A DNA stretch of 64,000 nucleotides from Balanoglossus misakiensis (GCA_040954595.2 CM082595.2:310001-374000), one strand, 5' to 3'. Shown: positions 1-12,589, numbered from the stretch's first letter. The notes: generated by a model from the sequence alone, not told the origin. A program made the numbers and translations.

Positions 1-55
1 CGTTAAATCTCTTGTAAGTTTATTTGGTACAACCACAAATAACTTGTCTCCTTAC

Positions 56-2225
56 CTTGGCAAATAGAGTTTTTCCTGTTCCCGGTGGACCATAAAATAG
101 CAAGTTTCTGTAGAGACCTTTGTTTCTCTTAGTATTACGAGTTGCTACGGCAATTTCACGAAGACGTTCCTCCAGGGATGGCTGTGTGTAGAGCCAGAAA
201 AAGCATCAACGTGTTAAAAGTAACCAAAGAAAATGAAAGTTTACACTCTATGCTTTATACTGTGTCTTGTTTCAGACAAGATCATCATTGATAGAACTGA
301 TGTTAGAATTACAAGTGCATACCTGAAGGACAATTCCTTTGAGAGCATCTTCTGGTTTCACAAATATCCGTCTTGTGGTTTTGATCGGGTGTCTAATGCC
401 TTCCAGGAGAGTAAGTCTGGATGTTTCCCTGACCAGAGACGGTTTTCCAAGTCGGGCTTCTAAGTACCTGGCCCCAATACCGGTACCCATTTTTGCTGTG
501 TACACACCTAGTGCCAAAAGTGTGAGACCTGCAGCCTGCAATTAAAAGAAGAAACTGTATTGATTCTTGAGATATGTGTAATGTGATCTTAAAAAGCCTG
601 TTGACAGAGGAACTGATATACATGTACCACAAATAAGTCAAAATTTTAAAGTCTGCCACAGTCAGATCAAATACATATGGAAATTAAGAGAAAAAAATAA
701 AATGCATACCGTGGCTGACACTTTATCCCAGTCAGAAATAAAAGCTTTGAAGCCATCGCCAAGAACAGTCCCAGCAGTTCTGAAAAATACAATTTGTTCA
801 AGTCAAAGGAATCCAATGAGTTTTCAGTCAAAAGTATTAGTTCTAAGCCCCAAAGAATTCAGCAAAAGTCCTATAACTTTACTTTTTATTTAATGCAAAA
901 ACAAATTTACTTGGTAACTCACTTGATAGACTGTAGCACAGTCTCTCTGTACTCTTTGGCCTGAAGACGAATTTGTTCATTTCGGAGATCCCTATTCTCC
1001 CGTTCTATTTTAGCCTTGCCCCTCAGTTCTGCTTCCAATTTCTTCATTTCATTGGTGTGTCTCAGCTCAGCCTCATACTCTATCGTCTTCCTTCTCATGG
1101 ATTCCTGTTTGTTGACGGACTCTTCCTGTTTTCTCAGATTATCCTCGTTCATCAGTTGCTAAGATACAAAGTTTGTGATACATTATCAGATATTTTATCA
1201 CCATGGGATATATTTAATCAGGGTGAAAGAGAACAATGTATACTAGTAGTAATTTACCTGTTGTTTTAACTGATCTTCATATCTCCTCCTTGCAAGCTGA
1301 TCTTGATATTGAGCTCTCTCTTGATGTTGCTTGGTTTCTTGACCCAGTGTTTTTCTCTTTTCATCTCCTTGAGCTCTGATCTGATCCACTTTCATTTGCT
1401 CAACGTGAGCTTCAAATTCCTTGTCAAAGGAAGAGTGATCAACAATTTTGATAAATTTAATTCTAACCCTTCCACGTAAAAAAAAAACAATTACTGTTTA
1501 GGATACTGCTCATTGTCCATTTCTTTGTGTAATATGTTAATGTGCAATGTGATCCTGTGTTTATGTAAATATATTCCAGACTAGCATAAACATGTTTCCA
1601 TGATTTGCGGTAGTCTTGTCCGACTTTCTCTTGAAAACAATAGGGATGAAGTCAAGGGCAAATACAATAATTTCTCAGATACATACAACTTGGTGTGAAT
1701 GTTACTAAATGTGACACCACGAGACATCTGCACCAAATTGTGTTATTAATCTTTATGAAATCTTACTTTGATTTGTTTCTTTTCCTCAAGTTGTTTTGTG
1801 TCTTCTTGTTTCAGTGCCAGGCCAAGTGCTTCCTTGGCATTTACTGAAATAGACAACATGTTCAGTTATTTATTTTTTCATCTAATCATGATGTTGTATA
1901 AGGGAGACACTCTCATCGTTTCATGTAAGCTTGCCTTCACAACCCGTCACGTCCAATCAACGTCTGAATACCAACGTTCAATAAAAGCTATCATTCAGTG
2001 AATCAGTAAATTACCTGATCTATCAAGTTCACGAGCGGCGGCGGCTGCTCTTTCGAGGCCAGTCGGGTCGAAACCTTGCCATACTTTTTTCTTGTCGCGA
2101 TCGCCGCCACCCTTGTCACCCTTATCCCCTCCCCCGGCACCTCCCCCTTCGCTTGACGGCGGCATCTGTAGATTGGCAATGTCGGCAAACGACGTGTCTT
2201 TGTTCAGTCCAAATAACCACGACAT
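56..2225 (-). CDS. ATAD3: ATAD3 mitochondrial AAA+ ATPase, 5' seven exons (partial, 3' end outside window)
   Basis: ATAD3 is an AAA+ ATPase of the mitochondrial inner membrane involved in nucleoid, cristae and cholesterol organisation (family knowledge). Exons on the minus strand: 2225-2015, 1843-1767, 1419-1258, 1158-923, 779-710, 535-323, 181-56; phases join without error to give 365 residues. Start is MSWLFGLNK at 2225, matching the conserved ATAD3 N-terminus, followed by a Gly-rich stretch and [17 protein letters not shown]. Exons 2-4 are a charged coiled coil (about residues 70-225; [35 protein letters not shown]). Exon 6 opens with a hydrophobic segment ([15 protein letters not shown]) that is the membrane span, then the conserved [15 protein letters not shown]. 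Exon 7 carries Walker A (GPPGTGKT). Walker B and the rest of the ATPase lie left of position 56. All introns are GT-AG. Very sure of identity. Confidence 0.96.
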
Positions 2226-2640
2226 GGTGACAGGATTTTTTCTGAAATACGACCACGATCGTGGATTTTTTTCACTCTGATGAAAGATACACGTGAGTTA
2301 CCAAAGCCGGTCGGTCAGGTCAAAGTACCGGAGGTCACGGTACATGCGCAATGAAACTTGCTAATTTTCACCATAGAGGGGGTTATTTGTTTCTCTGACG
2401 TCAATGCAAAACTCAGGTAGCTGCAAGGTAACAATCGCGTTGTCTTCGGACGTAAACACTCGTGAATGTGGCCCTTATAGTGGTGGTACCGTGTATTTTA
2501 AACAAAATCCAATGTGACATTTTCTTCGATCTTCGGAAAAAGTAACGTTCCGTCCATTTCGCCTCAACGAACACCTGTTGATGCGGTTGTAAGTAACCGA
2601 TCTGAAGGAAACTTACAAGGAAGAGTAACCAAGCTCAAGA
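2226..2640. promoter_or_regulatory. Probable bidirectional promoter between ATAD3 and the LRR gene
   Basis: ATAD3 starts leftwards at 2225, and a splice-donor-ended candidate 5' UTR exon of the rightward gene ends at about 2652 (ACC followed by GTAAGG). The interval is locally richer in CpG than its surroundings and contains a full palindromic CRE, TGACGTCA, at 2396-2403 and a TGCGCA half site resembling NRF-1 near 2345, which would suit a mitochondrial gene. No TATA box is evident. The promoter role is inferred from divergent gene order and motifs, not shown directly. Confidence 0.5.
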
Positions 2641-2828
2641 TGGCTTCCACCGTAAGGTTAGAGATTTTAGTCGTTGTGGGCCTTTCTTCGCTGAAACACG
2701 GAGCTGTTGCAAACTCAATCGAACAATCACGAAAATGACATCCGTATGCTATTGTGAAGCCTATAGATACTGACAGTCATGACTTATGTTCGATGTCAGT
2801 TGCATTTGTAGGGATTCCCTTCACTGAA

Positions 2829-2836
2829 TGACGTCA
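2829..2836. promoter_or_regulatory. Second palindromic CRE in first intron of the LRR gene
   Basis: A perfect TGACGTCA lies at 2829-2836 inside ATGACGTCAT, about 430 bp downstream of the CRE in the divergent promoter. It falls between the candidate untranslated first exon (ending about 2652) and the first coding exon (2967). A binding site for CREB/ATF factors is the family expectation for this octamer; activity here is inference. Confidence 0.35.
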
Positions 2837-3018
2837 TGGTAGTGTATCCCCCCAGCCAGTTGCTAACCAAGAAAAGATGAACATATTCTTTTTCCTTTGC
2901 TGGTGTTAGTAAACAACCTTTATTTAGGCAAATATATTTTACTCGATTAAAATTTCCATTTTACAGCAACACAAAGCTGTCCATCACTGATCATGGGTCT
3001 AGTGTGTACGTACCATCC

Positions 3019-4776
3019 ATGATGATGAAGCAGCCGAGAATTCCATCGAAGAGACATGATGCTCCATATGTAAGCATTTGACAAATATTTGTTATTTCAT
3101 CCTCCATATTACTTAACAAGGGAAAAAGTGTAATTGCTGCAATGTACATCTTTGCAAACAATGTGATGGATTGGTTACTTTGTATTATACTTAACTGTGT
3201 TTCTTTTTTTCTAGTTGCCCTCAGAAAGATTCAAACATTCAGTATGGCATGATTTGAAACACAATGATATAAAAGGTACTCAGCTGAACTGTCCGAGAGT
3301 ACGCAAATGCCCAGAGAAGAAAGAAAGTACATTCTACACAGTAACTGATGATGAAGGAAGTAAAATACACCATTCCAGGAAAGGCAGGGATAAAGTGGAT
3401 TATATGAAGAAAACAGAAGATTGGGAAAATTGCACAGTTAGTTTATTAGTTTTTAATTCAGTTTTTCACTGATAGTGATTTTGTTTGATTTAAAGAATGT
3501 AACATTGTTAGTAGAACCAAATCTTTTCTGATATTTTTCTGAGTTTGATTTTCCTTTTCCATAGGTTATCACGTAGCCAACCATGATTTTTATTCTGTAT
3601 TTTTTCCACAGGATCTCAATATTTCGTATCAGGCGTTAGGTCACAGATACCAAAAAGAAAACTTAGTACGTATTCTGAAGAGGTTAATCCGTGTGGAAAG
3701 ACTGGACCTGGCTGATAATTCACTCGTTGACTTGCATGCTGTTACATTTCTAAGGTAAAAAAATGATTCCTTTTGCTTCTTGTACTGTACAACTGGCATG
3801 ACATTTCTCATAGATTAATCAACTGTCAAGGTTGTCATATAGAGACATGATGTTACATCAGTTAAAAAGTGATGCTGTGGGTCAGTGGTCTTAAATTATT
3901 GTTTTGCATAGGATATATGCACTATCTTCAAGTGATCTTTTATCATATCATTTTTATTTCAAACCAACAGGTGTACACATCTGACTTTGTGTATGAACTA
4001 CATTGACAGCTTCAAGGTTTGTCACTACTTTCATTATAATGTGGAACATCGCTGTAGTTGGTCATAGTTCATGTATGTATGTTCATAAAATTGACAAGCA
4101 CCATTTGGCCATCAGTCAAGATGAGTAGTATCAAAATGATTAAGACTTGTAGAATTGTTAGATTTATTTTTTTTAATTTTAAGAAGTTAACTATAGCACT
4201 ACCAGACAAGGTAATTCAGTAGTATTCAAATGTTCTTATTCTAGAACCTTCCCAGATGTCCACAGTTGAAAGAATTGAACCTTGCTTGCAATCACATCAA
4301 CACGCTGGACGGATTGAGCATTTTGAGAAAATCACCTCTGGAATCTTTAGATCTAAGAAGAAATCCAGTGGTTGTCACTAATAACTATCGATACAGGTGA
4401 GAATTTCCCTCCTGCATGGGGACAGTTGTGAGACAGAAAATATTAATTGACAGGGAAATTTTAGTTCGTATCTCTGTGTTGATGGAAATATATGCTGGGT
4501 TGAAGAATAATTGTGTTTTTCAATTGGATGTTTTATGTTATGTTCAGTTTTGGCTACCAGTTCGCGTACCAGTTGGTCAAACTATTAGTTGAATTGTTTT
4601 CTGAAGGTTGTTTGAAAAAAACTACAGTACTATATTGCTGTTATTTTTTTTTCAGGGTTTTCCAGACATTGCCCAACTTGAAGGAGCTTGATGGAATTCC
4701 AAAACTTGCCTCAGACGATTATGAAGATGAGTATGATGATGATGATGATAATCGCAGTCGATGTATCATCTCATAA
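3019..4776 (+). CDS. SDS22-type leucine-rich repeat protein with C-terminal CaaX-like box
   Basis: Six coding exons: 2967-3069 (start codon at 3019), 3215-3436, 3612-3754, 3971-4016, 4245-4396, 4656-4776, giving 244 residues with consistent phases. The first 90 residues are basic and without recognised domain. Residues about 95-215 form SDS22-like LRRs ([43 protein letters not shown]) closed by an LRR cap ([17 protein letters not shown]). The tail is acidic ([15 protein letters not shown]) and ends CIIS, which fits a C-a-a-X farnesylation signal. The start is the first of three tandem ATG codons; the upstream part of exon 2967-3069 stays open but the preceding exon gives stops, so it is taken as 5' UTR. 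The 4016 donor is GTTTGT. I do not recognise a specific orthologue. AATAAA is at 5530-5535. Confidence 0.85.
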
Positions 4777-7181
4777 ACAATGATTTATATTTTTGCTGCT
4801 CTTTTCATCTGCAATGATTATAAAAAGAGACATTTACATTCCAAAATAGACAACTTAACTGCAGGTAATCACATAGAATTTTACATTTCATTATGATTCC
4901 AAAGACAAATGTAAAAGAATTCTTAATGTTCACATTAATCAACATGTAACCTTTGTAAGAAATTACTCAATATTATTTAACAACCCTTGACAATGTATAC
5001 AACTGGAAACAGTTTTTTTACAGAAAAGTGTATTTTCCTTTAAATTTGTTTGTATCAAGAATTACAAATTCTTTTCCCAACAAAGAAAAATGTTCGCAAA
5101 ATGTTCAAATGAAGCTTATCCTTGAGATTCATAGATTTGTATACATGTAAATATTGTTTAAAGATATTTAGTATAAGCATTTTGTAAAAGAAATTGTTGA
5201 CTTTATGTATTGAACAGCTATTCCACAAATTCAACTTCATAATCTAAAGAATTTCATCATGTGCAGATAGCTATCTCAGATTATGTACCTGAAGTTTGCT
5301 AAGTGTTTTTCAGATATCCCTGTCCAGTACCGGTACATTTATTTAGAAGAAATCAATATGCATTATGGTTGGGTTTGAGCTTTACTTCCTGTCAAAGTAC
5401 ATCTCCTTGACTAGAGGCTAATGATTAACATTTTTACTGCAACCTTTTTTTAGTATCAGAGTACAGAAACTGACAAGACACATTTACAGGTTTGTTCTGT
5501 ATCTTGTATTATAAAAAATATGCATTTGAAATAAAATTATGGCAACTTTATGGAGCTTCATATCTTGTGTATCTCATTGTCATCTCTGCTCGCAAATCCA
5601 TGTAGCCACATGCATCTTTTTGCATTGTCTTTTGCAAAATGTGATCTAATTTTAATCATCTTAGTTCTCCATTGAAAATTCAGGAAAATCTGTAGTTTCC
5701 AGAGAGAGCTGAAAAAGAAACATTCACTTGGAGAATGGCACTGTCTGAGTTTCTGCACGACATCAATGGCTCCAGTCAAATAACTTTTTAGTATCATTTT
5801 TCGGTTCGTCATTGACACTTGTATTAATCAAAGGCTCTGAAATGCAAGGTAAGGTAGAAGTCTAATATAGGGAAGTTATAAATGAGATTAGTAACCATTA
5901 ATTGAAAACTTGCACAAGACTCGTGAGCTGCCAAACAACGCTTAAAAGGCATTTTTTGGCCAATTGTCAAAACAAACGTACTATCAATTGTTCTCCTTGG
6001 CAACAAGGTTACGTGCAGTTGGTGTTTATCTTCTAAACTTAACGTTGCTATGGCAAATACTGCTCCAATAAACACAACAGAAACATTTGAACTCTGAAAT
6101 GTACAGTGTCACGCCCCATTTCTTAATTGCATACTGTGCATGAAACATACAAAACGAAAGTTAAAGTATTTCTAAAAACAAGTGCTATATTCAGCAAACT
6201 TTCGAGACTAAGGCAAACACTGCATGTTCGTTCTTCAGTCTCATGTGAAATTAACTGAAAAAAATGGCCTGCATCACTTTCAGAGTAAAAAGTTCCAATT
6301 GTATTCATGACGTTTTTAGTGTGTTGTTAAAGATGGGGTGCTAAGACTACAGATTGAGTGTACTCTGCACCTGATGCGAACGCACTAAGTTAGTACGGTC
6401 ACTTAAATGACCTGTTTCGCTTTTGTTATCATATATGTAGTGTAGAATCTAGTATCCATAAGAACGCATTTACACTTGGATAATACTCATGGTCTATATA
6501 CAAAAAAATGTAATATCTTTTAACCTCAAATCAGGGCGCTTCCCTCCAAGTTAAACTTTATATAGATGCCAAGTAGAATAGTGTGATTTTGTTCTTGACT
6601 GCGTTGTCACAAACAACGTGTGAGACTATAAATACAGAAACTTATGTCTACCAGTAACAATGAGAATATTAAGGATCATGTACCTCCTAACTTAATTTAA
6701 TCTGCAAAAATCATGGTATTCCTGTACATTTGGTTACAGACATCCCACGCCCATGCATGCATTAATGATGTTCAATGCAGAAACAGTGTCATTGGACTTC
6801 AGAATACAGGGACTTTGATAAGTCAGTCGATTTTTTTGAACCCCCCCCCCCCCTCCTTGCTCCTCTTCGTCTTGACAACCACGCTATGTTGAAGTGATGC
6901 GTAGCACATCTGATCAAGGTTTATCTCATTATACATACCAGGCAGGGAGATAAAGCGTGATAATAAAGACATACTATACTATCCAGGTCGACATATTGTG
7001 ATAATCAAAGAGTTATTAACTAGGGTTTCTAAGGCAACTGAACCAAACAAAACTACACACAATAAGACAAAAACTGTTGTCGGTGGGATCTGTTCCTCAC
7101 TTCACAGCACCACCACTCCACATACACCAACTGTGGAACAGATACAGAAGCAGCCAAGGCAGCAATTGAATCGCTTCAAAG
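4777..7181. other. 3' UTR of LRR gene, then intergenic DNA
   Basis: 4777 to about 5555 is the AT-rich 3' UTR of the LRR gene with an AATAAA at 5530-5535. From there to 7181 no exon could be supported: the small open frames on the minus strand at 5558-6308 lack splice context or family resemblance. A 13-base poly-C tract is at 6841-6853. The stretch 7000-7181 immediately upstream of the PLAC8-family start is probably its 5' UTR and promoter. Confidence 0.5.
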
Positions 7182-7598
7182 ATGGAAGACACAACACACC
7201 TCACCGTGAATGAACAGCCACAAGTAGTTCCACATACAACGATTATTAACGAAGGTGGACCGTCTGGGGAATGGAAGCATGGAATTTGTGGCTGCTTCAA
7301 CAACGTTGGGTTGTGTCTCTATGGTTACTTCTGTTCGTGCCTTGTGGCTGGTGAAAACGCAGAGAAGATGGGAGAATCCTACTGGGGTTATTGCTGCGTG
7401 GTATATTATCCTCTTGCCTGCATGCCCTTCCTCACCCACATGCGAACCAAAGTACGGGAACGGTACGGGATCCCTGGCACTACTACCAAGGATTGCTGCA
7501 CATCTACTTTCTGTTATATCTGTTCAGTGATACAGACAGCCCAGCAGTTGAAAGAAGCTACAGTGTCACCCATGCAGATGAAGGTGTCCAGAGATTAA
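7182..7598 (+). CDS. PLAC8-family cysteine-rich protein, single coding exon
   Basis: 138 residues. The N-terminal 30 residues are polar; from residue about 28 the PLAC8 (cornifelin/Cys-rich) domain begins with WKHGICGCFNNVGLC, continues with the Cys-rich hydrophobic stretch CLYGYFCSCLV and ends with the family hallmark RERYGIPG followed by CC...C...C (TKDCCTSTFCYIC) and a helix IQTAQQLKE. This is the domain shared by animal PLAC8/ONZIN, cornifelin and plant FCR proteins, usually membrane-associated; exact function varies, so none is assigned. The ATG at 7182 is the first in frame after upstream stops. A donor-like AAAAG/GTGCGT (about 7612) and acceptor at about 7826 suggest an intron in the 3' UTR. 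AATAAA signals follow at 8157-8162 and 8235-8240. Confidence 0.85.
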   Translation: MEDTTHLTVNEQPQVVPHTTIINEGGPSGEWKHGICGCFNNVGLCLYGYFCSCLVAGENAEKMGESYWGYCCVVYYPLACMPFLTHMRTKVRERYGIPGTTTKDCCTSTFCYICSVIQTAQQLKEATVSPMQMKVSRD

Positions 7599-8296
7599 AC
7601 TTGAGGATAAAAGGTGCGTACATGTGAAATCTGTGCAACTTCGCTGCATTCATATTTTGCAAATTTGTGCAAAATAATCAAGAAGGACAGTGAAATGTAA
7701 ACTAATTTCAGACTAATTTCGAAACAGAATGTTTTAAAAATGTAGTTTTCGTTTGTCTAGTTATCTCTTACCCATGTTAGTTATTTTGTTCCAATTGGGT
7801 GTATTTTTTATCCTTTTAACTTTCAGAGTACAAGAGTGTCTTTGATAACGTGGTGTTTAAACCTGGGCAGCCATATTGCGGCCGTGTTCAAGAAGCAACT
7901 TCCTGAAGTTGTGTATGCCTCCAATGCTATCAATCATTAACTTGCATTTACAAGATTGGACCCTAGACAGCGAGTCATGACAAACGCGATTTGTGGATAA
8001 TTGGATTTTGCTATGTTTTTGCTCACTTTCAACTTTTCATTTTAAAATTCGCGTTGGTATATTTACCATCGTGCTGTAGCGCAAGCTGATGGTTCAATTA
8101 CAAAGTTATGTGATTGTTAAATGTAATATAGATGTTTTATGAAAACATGCAATTGAAATAAAATTATAATGACTATTGTGAAAGAAAAGTTGTGTATACA
8201 CATGGTCATGAAATGCATGCTGCAGGAAAAATCGAATAAAGAGCTTATGAAGTATAAGCCTACCAACCTGTTTATATTATTATTATATTGATGCAC

Positions 8297-8297
<1 letters not shown>

Positions 8298-8339
<42 letters not shown>

Positions 8340-8340
8340 C
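8298..8340. repeat. ATC trinucleotide microsatellite
   Basis: About 13 uninterrupted ATC units at 8301-8339, directly followed by an A-rich segment (8371-8397) and then by the first satellite monomers at about 8421. It marks the left border of the satellite array. Confidence 0.95.
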
Positions 8341-8420
8341 AATCAAGTAAACACGAAAACTTTTGAACATCTTAAAAAAAAAAACAAAAAAAAAACAAGC
8401 GGCTAGTGGGCCAGTCTAGA

Positions 8421-10475
8421 CAACCCATGATATTTTTCAAAAAATGAGGAAATTTTGAAAATTCGCAAAGTCGAAAAATTGTCATTTCTGGATGATTTTC
8501 ATGAGCTATAACCCATGGTTTTTGTCAAAAAATGAGGAAATTTCGAAAATTCGCAAAGTCGAAAAATTGTCATTTCTGGATGATTTTCATGAGCTATAAC
8601 CCATGGTTTTTGTCAAATGATGACCAAATTTTGAAAATTCGCAAAGTCGAAAAATTGTCATTTCTGGATGATTTTCATGAGCTATAACCCATGGTTTTTG
8701 TCAAAAAATGAGGAAATTTTGAAAATTCGCAAAGTCGAAAAATTGTCATTTCTGGATGATTTTCATGAGCTATAACCCATGGTTTTTGTCAAAAAATGAG
8801 GAAATTTTGAAAATTCGCAAAGTCGAAAAATTGTCATTTCTGGATGAATTTCATGAGCTATAACCCATGGTTTTTGTCAAAAAATGACCAAATTTTGAAA
8901 ATTCGCAAAGTCGAAAAATTGTCATTTCTGGATGATTTTCATGAGCTATAACCCATGGTTTTTGTCAAAAAATGACCAAATTTTGAAAATTCGCAAAGTC
9001 GAAAAATTGTCATTTCTGGATGATTTTCATGAGCTATAACCCATGGTTTTTGTCAAAAAATGACCAAATTTTGAAAATTCGCAAAGTCGAAAAATTGTCA
9101 TTTCTGGGTGATTTTCATGAGCTATAACCCATGGTTTTTGTCAAAAAATGAGGAAATTTTGAAAATTCGCAAAGTCGAAAAATTGTCATTTCTGGATGAT
9201 TTTCATGAGCTATAACCCATGGTTTTTGTCAAATGATGACCAAATTTTGAAAATTCGCAAAGTCGAAAAATTGTCATTTCTGGATGATTTTCATGAGCTA
9301 TAACCCATGGTTTTTGTCAAAAAATGACCAAATTTTGAAAATTCGCAAAGTCGAAAAATTGTCATTTCTGGATGATTTTCATGAGCTATAACCCATGGTT
9401 TTTGTCAAAAAATGACCAAATTTTGAAAATTCGCAAAGTCGAAAAATTGTCATTTCTGGATGATTTTCATGAGCTATAACCCATGGTTTTTGTCAAAAAA
9501 TGACCAAATTTTGAAAATTCGCAAAGTCGAAAAATTGTCATTTCTGGATGATTTTCATGAGCTATAACCCATGGTTTTTGTCAAAAAATGACCAAATTTT
9601 GAAAATTCGCAAAGTCGAAAAATTGTCATTTCTGGGTGATTTTCATGAGCTATAACCCATGGTTTTTGTCAAAAGATGACCAAATTTTGAAAATTCGCAA
9701 AGTCGAAAAATTGTCATTTCTGGATGATTTTCATGAGCTATAACCCATGGTTTTTGTCAAAAGATGACCAAATTTTGAAAATTCGCAAAGTCGAAAAATT
9801 GTCATTTCTGGATGATTTTCATGAGCTATAACCCATGGTTTTTGTCAAAAAATGACCAAATTTTGAAAATTCGCAAAGTCGAAAAATTGTCATTTCTGGG
9901 TGATTTTCATGAGCTATAACCCATGGTTTTTGTCAAAAAAATGACCAAATTTTGAAAATTCGCAAAGTCGAAAAATTGTCATTTCTGGATGATTTTCATG
10001 AGCTATAACCCATGGTTTTTGTCAAAAAATGAGGAAATTTTGAAAATTCGCAAAGTCGAAAAATTGTCATTTCTGGAAGATTTTCATGAGCTATAACCCA
10101 TGGTTTTTGTCAAAAATGACCAAATTTTGAAAATTCGCAAAGTCGAAAAATTGTCATTTCTGGGTGAATTTCATGAGCTATAACCCATGGTTTTTGTCAA
10201 AAAATGACCAAATTTTGAAAATTCGCAAAGTCGAAAAATTGTCATTTCTGGATGATTTTCATGAGCTATAACCCATGGTTTTTGTCAAAAAATGACCAAA
10301 TTTTGAAAATTCGCAAAGTCGAAAAATTGTCATTTCTGGATGATTTTCATGAGCTATAACCGATGGTTTTTGTCAAAAAATGAGGAAATTTTGAAAATTC
10401 GCAAAGTCGAAAAATTGTCATTTCTGGGTGATTTTCATGAGCTATAACCCATGGTTTTTGAAAATTCGCAAAGTC
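8421..10475 (-). repeat. Satellite block A: about 23 inverted 88-bp monomers
   Basis: Tandem monomers with an 88-bp step (for example ATGAGC at 8501, 8589, 8677). Written on the + strand each unit contains TCGAAAAATTGTCATTTCTG, then GATGATTTTCATGAGC, TATAACCCATGG and TTTTTGTCAAAAAATG. This is the reverse complement of blocks B, C and B'. Block A is a distinct subfamily: it has TTTTGTCAAAAAATG where the other blocks (in the same sense) have TTTTCTC(C)AAAAATC, and it mixes ATGAGG and ATGACC variants. The first unit (about 8421-8460) is diverged. No coding potential is claimed. Confidence 0.97.
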
Positions 10476-12589
10476 TGGTCATTCTTTGCCAAAATCCATG
10501 GGTTATAGCTCAGGAAAATCACCCAGAAATGACAATTTTTCGACTTTGCGGATTTTCGAAATTTGGTGATTTTTGGAGAAAAAGCATGGGTTATAGCTCA
10601 GGAAAATCACCCAGAAATGACAATTTTTCGACTTTGCGGATTTTCGAAATTTGGTGATTTTTGGAGAAAAAGCATGGGTTATAGCTCAGGAAAATCACCC
10701 AGAAATGACAATTTTTCGACTTTGCGGATTTTCGAAATTTGGTGATTTTTGGAGAAAAAGCATGGGTTATAGCTCAGGAAAATCACCCAGAAATGACAAT
10801 TTTTCGACTTTGCGGATTTTCGAAATTTGGTGATTTTTGGAGAAAAAGCATGGGTTATAGCTCAGGAAAATCACCCAGAAATGGCAATTTTTCGACTTTG
10901 CGGATTTTCGAAATTTGGTGATTTTTGGAGAAAAAGCATGGGTTATAGCTCAGGAAAATCACCCAGAAATGACAATTTTTCGACTTTGCGGATTTTCGAA
11001 ATTTGGTGATTTTTGGAGAAAAAGCATGGGTTATAGCTCAGGAAAATCACCCAGAAATGACAATTTTTCGACTTTGCGGATTTTCGAAATTTGGTGATTT
11101 TTGGAGAAAAAGCATGGGTTATAGCTCAGGAAAATCACCCAGAAATGACAATTTTTCGACTTTGCGGATTTTCGAAATTTGGTGATTTTTGGAGAAAAAG
11201 CATGGGTTATAGCTCAGGAAAATCACCCAGAAATGACAATTTTTCGACCTTGCGGATTTTCGAAATTTGGTGATTTTTGGAGAAAAAGCATGGGTTATAG
11301 CTCAGGAAAATCACCCAGAAATGACAATTTTTCGACCTTGCGGATTTTCGAAATTTGGTGATTTTTGGAGAAAAAGCATGGGTTATAGCTCAGGAAAATC
11401 ACCCAGAAATGACAATTTTTCGACTTTGCGGATTTTCGAAATTTGGTGATTTTTGGAGAAAAAGCATGGGTTATAGCTCAGGAAAATCACCCAGAAATGA
11501 CAATTTTTCGACTTTGCGGATTTTCGAAATTTGGTGATTTTTGGAGAAAAAGCATGGGTTATAGCTCAGGAAAATCACCCAGAAATGACAATTTTTCGAC
11601 TTTGCGGATTTTCGAAATTTGGTGATTTTTGGAGAAAAAGCATGGGTTATAGCTCAGGAAAATCACCCAGAAATGACAATTTTTCGACTTTGCGGATTTT
11701 CGAAATTTGGTGATTTTTGGAGAAAAAGCATGGGTTATAGCTCAGGAAAATCACCCAGAAATGACAATTTTTCGACTTTGCGGATTTTCGAAATTTGGTG
11801 ATTTTTGGAGAAAAAGCATGGGTTATAGCTCAGGAAAATCACCCAGAAATGACAATTTTTCGACTTTGCGGATTTTCGAAATTTGGTGATTTTTGGAGAA
11901 AAAGCATGGGTTATAGCTCAGGAAAATCACCCAGAAATGACAATTTTTCGACTTTGCGGATTTTCGAAATTTGGTGATTTTTGGAGAAAAAGCATGGGTT
12001 ATAGCTCAGGAAAATCACCCAGAAATGACAATTTTTCGACTTTGCGGATTTTCGAAATTTGGTGATTTTTGGAGAAAAAGCATGGGTTATAGCTCAGGAA
12101 AATCACCCAGAAATGACAATTTTTCGACTTTGCGGATTTTCGAAATTTGGTGATTTTTGGAGAAAAAGCATGGGTTATAGCTCAGGAAAATCACCCAGAA
12201 ATGACAATTTTTCGACTTTGCGGATTTTCGAAATTTGGTGATTTTTGGAGAAAAAGCATGGGTTATAGCTCAGGAAAATCACCCAGAAATGACAATTTTT
12301 CGACTTTGCGGATTTTCGAAATTTGGTGATTTTTGGAGAAAAAGCATGGGTTATAGCTCAGGAAAATCACCCAGAAATGACAATTTTTCGACTTTGCGGA
12401 TTTTCGAAATTTGGTGATTTTTGGAGAAAAACCATGGGTTATAGCTCAGGAAAATCACCCAGAAATGACAATTTTTCGACTTTGCGGATTTTCGAAATTT
12501 GGTGATTTTTGGAGAAAAAGCATGGGTTATAGCTCAGGAAAATCACCCAGAAATGACAATTTTTCGACTTTGCGGATTTTCGAAATTTG
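10476..12589 (+). repeat. Satellite block B: about 24 monomers of 88 bp
   Basis: Highly uniform 88-bp units in the orientation opposite to block A. Diagnostic words are GATTTTTGGAGAAAAAGCAT, GGGTTATAGCTCAGGAAAAT and CGACTTTGCGGATTTTCGAA. Units differ by only a few substitutions, for example CGACCTTG in two neighbouring copies near 11248 and 11336 and ACCATGGG at about 12430. The near-identity implies recent amplification or homogenisation. Because 88 is not a multiple of three, reading frames change with every unit and stop after two. Confidence 0.98.

Noticed and set aside
5558-6308. Minus-strand frames of 60-86 codons between the LRR and PLAC8-family genes
   Set aside because: No splice or start context, no family resemblance and biased AT-rich composition like surrounding DNA.
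7255-7530. Alternative frames overlapping the PLAC8-family CDS
   Set aside because: Only the frame starting at 7182 shows the Cys-rich PLAC8 pattern; the others are shadows.
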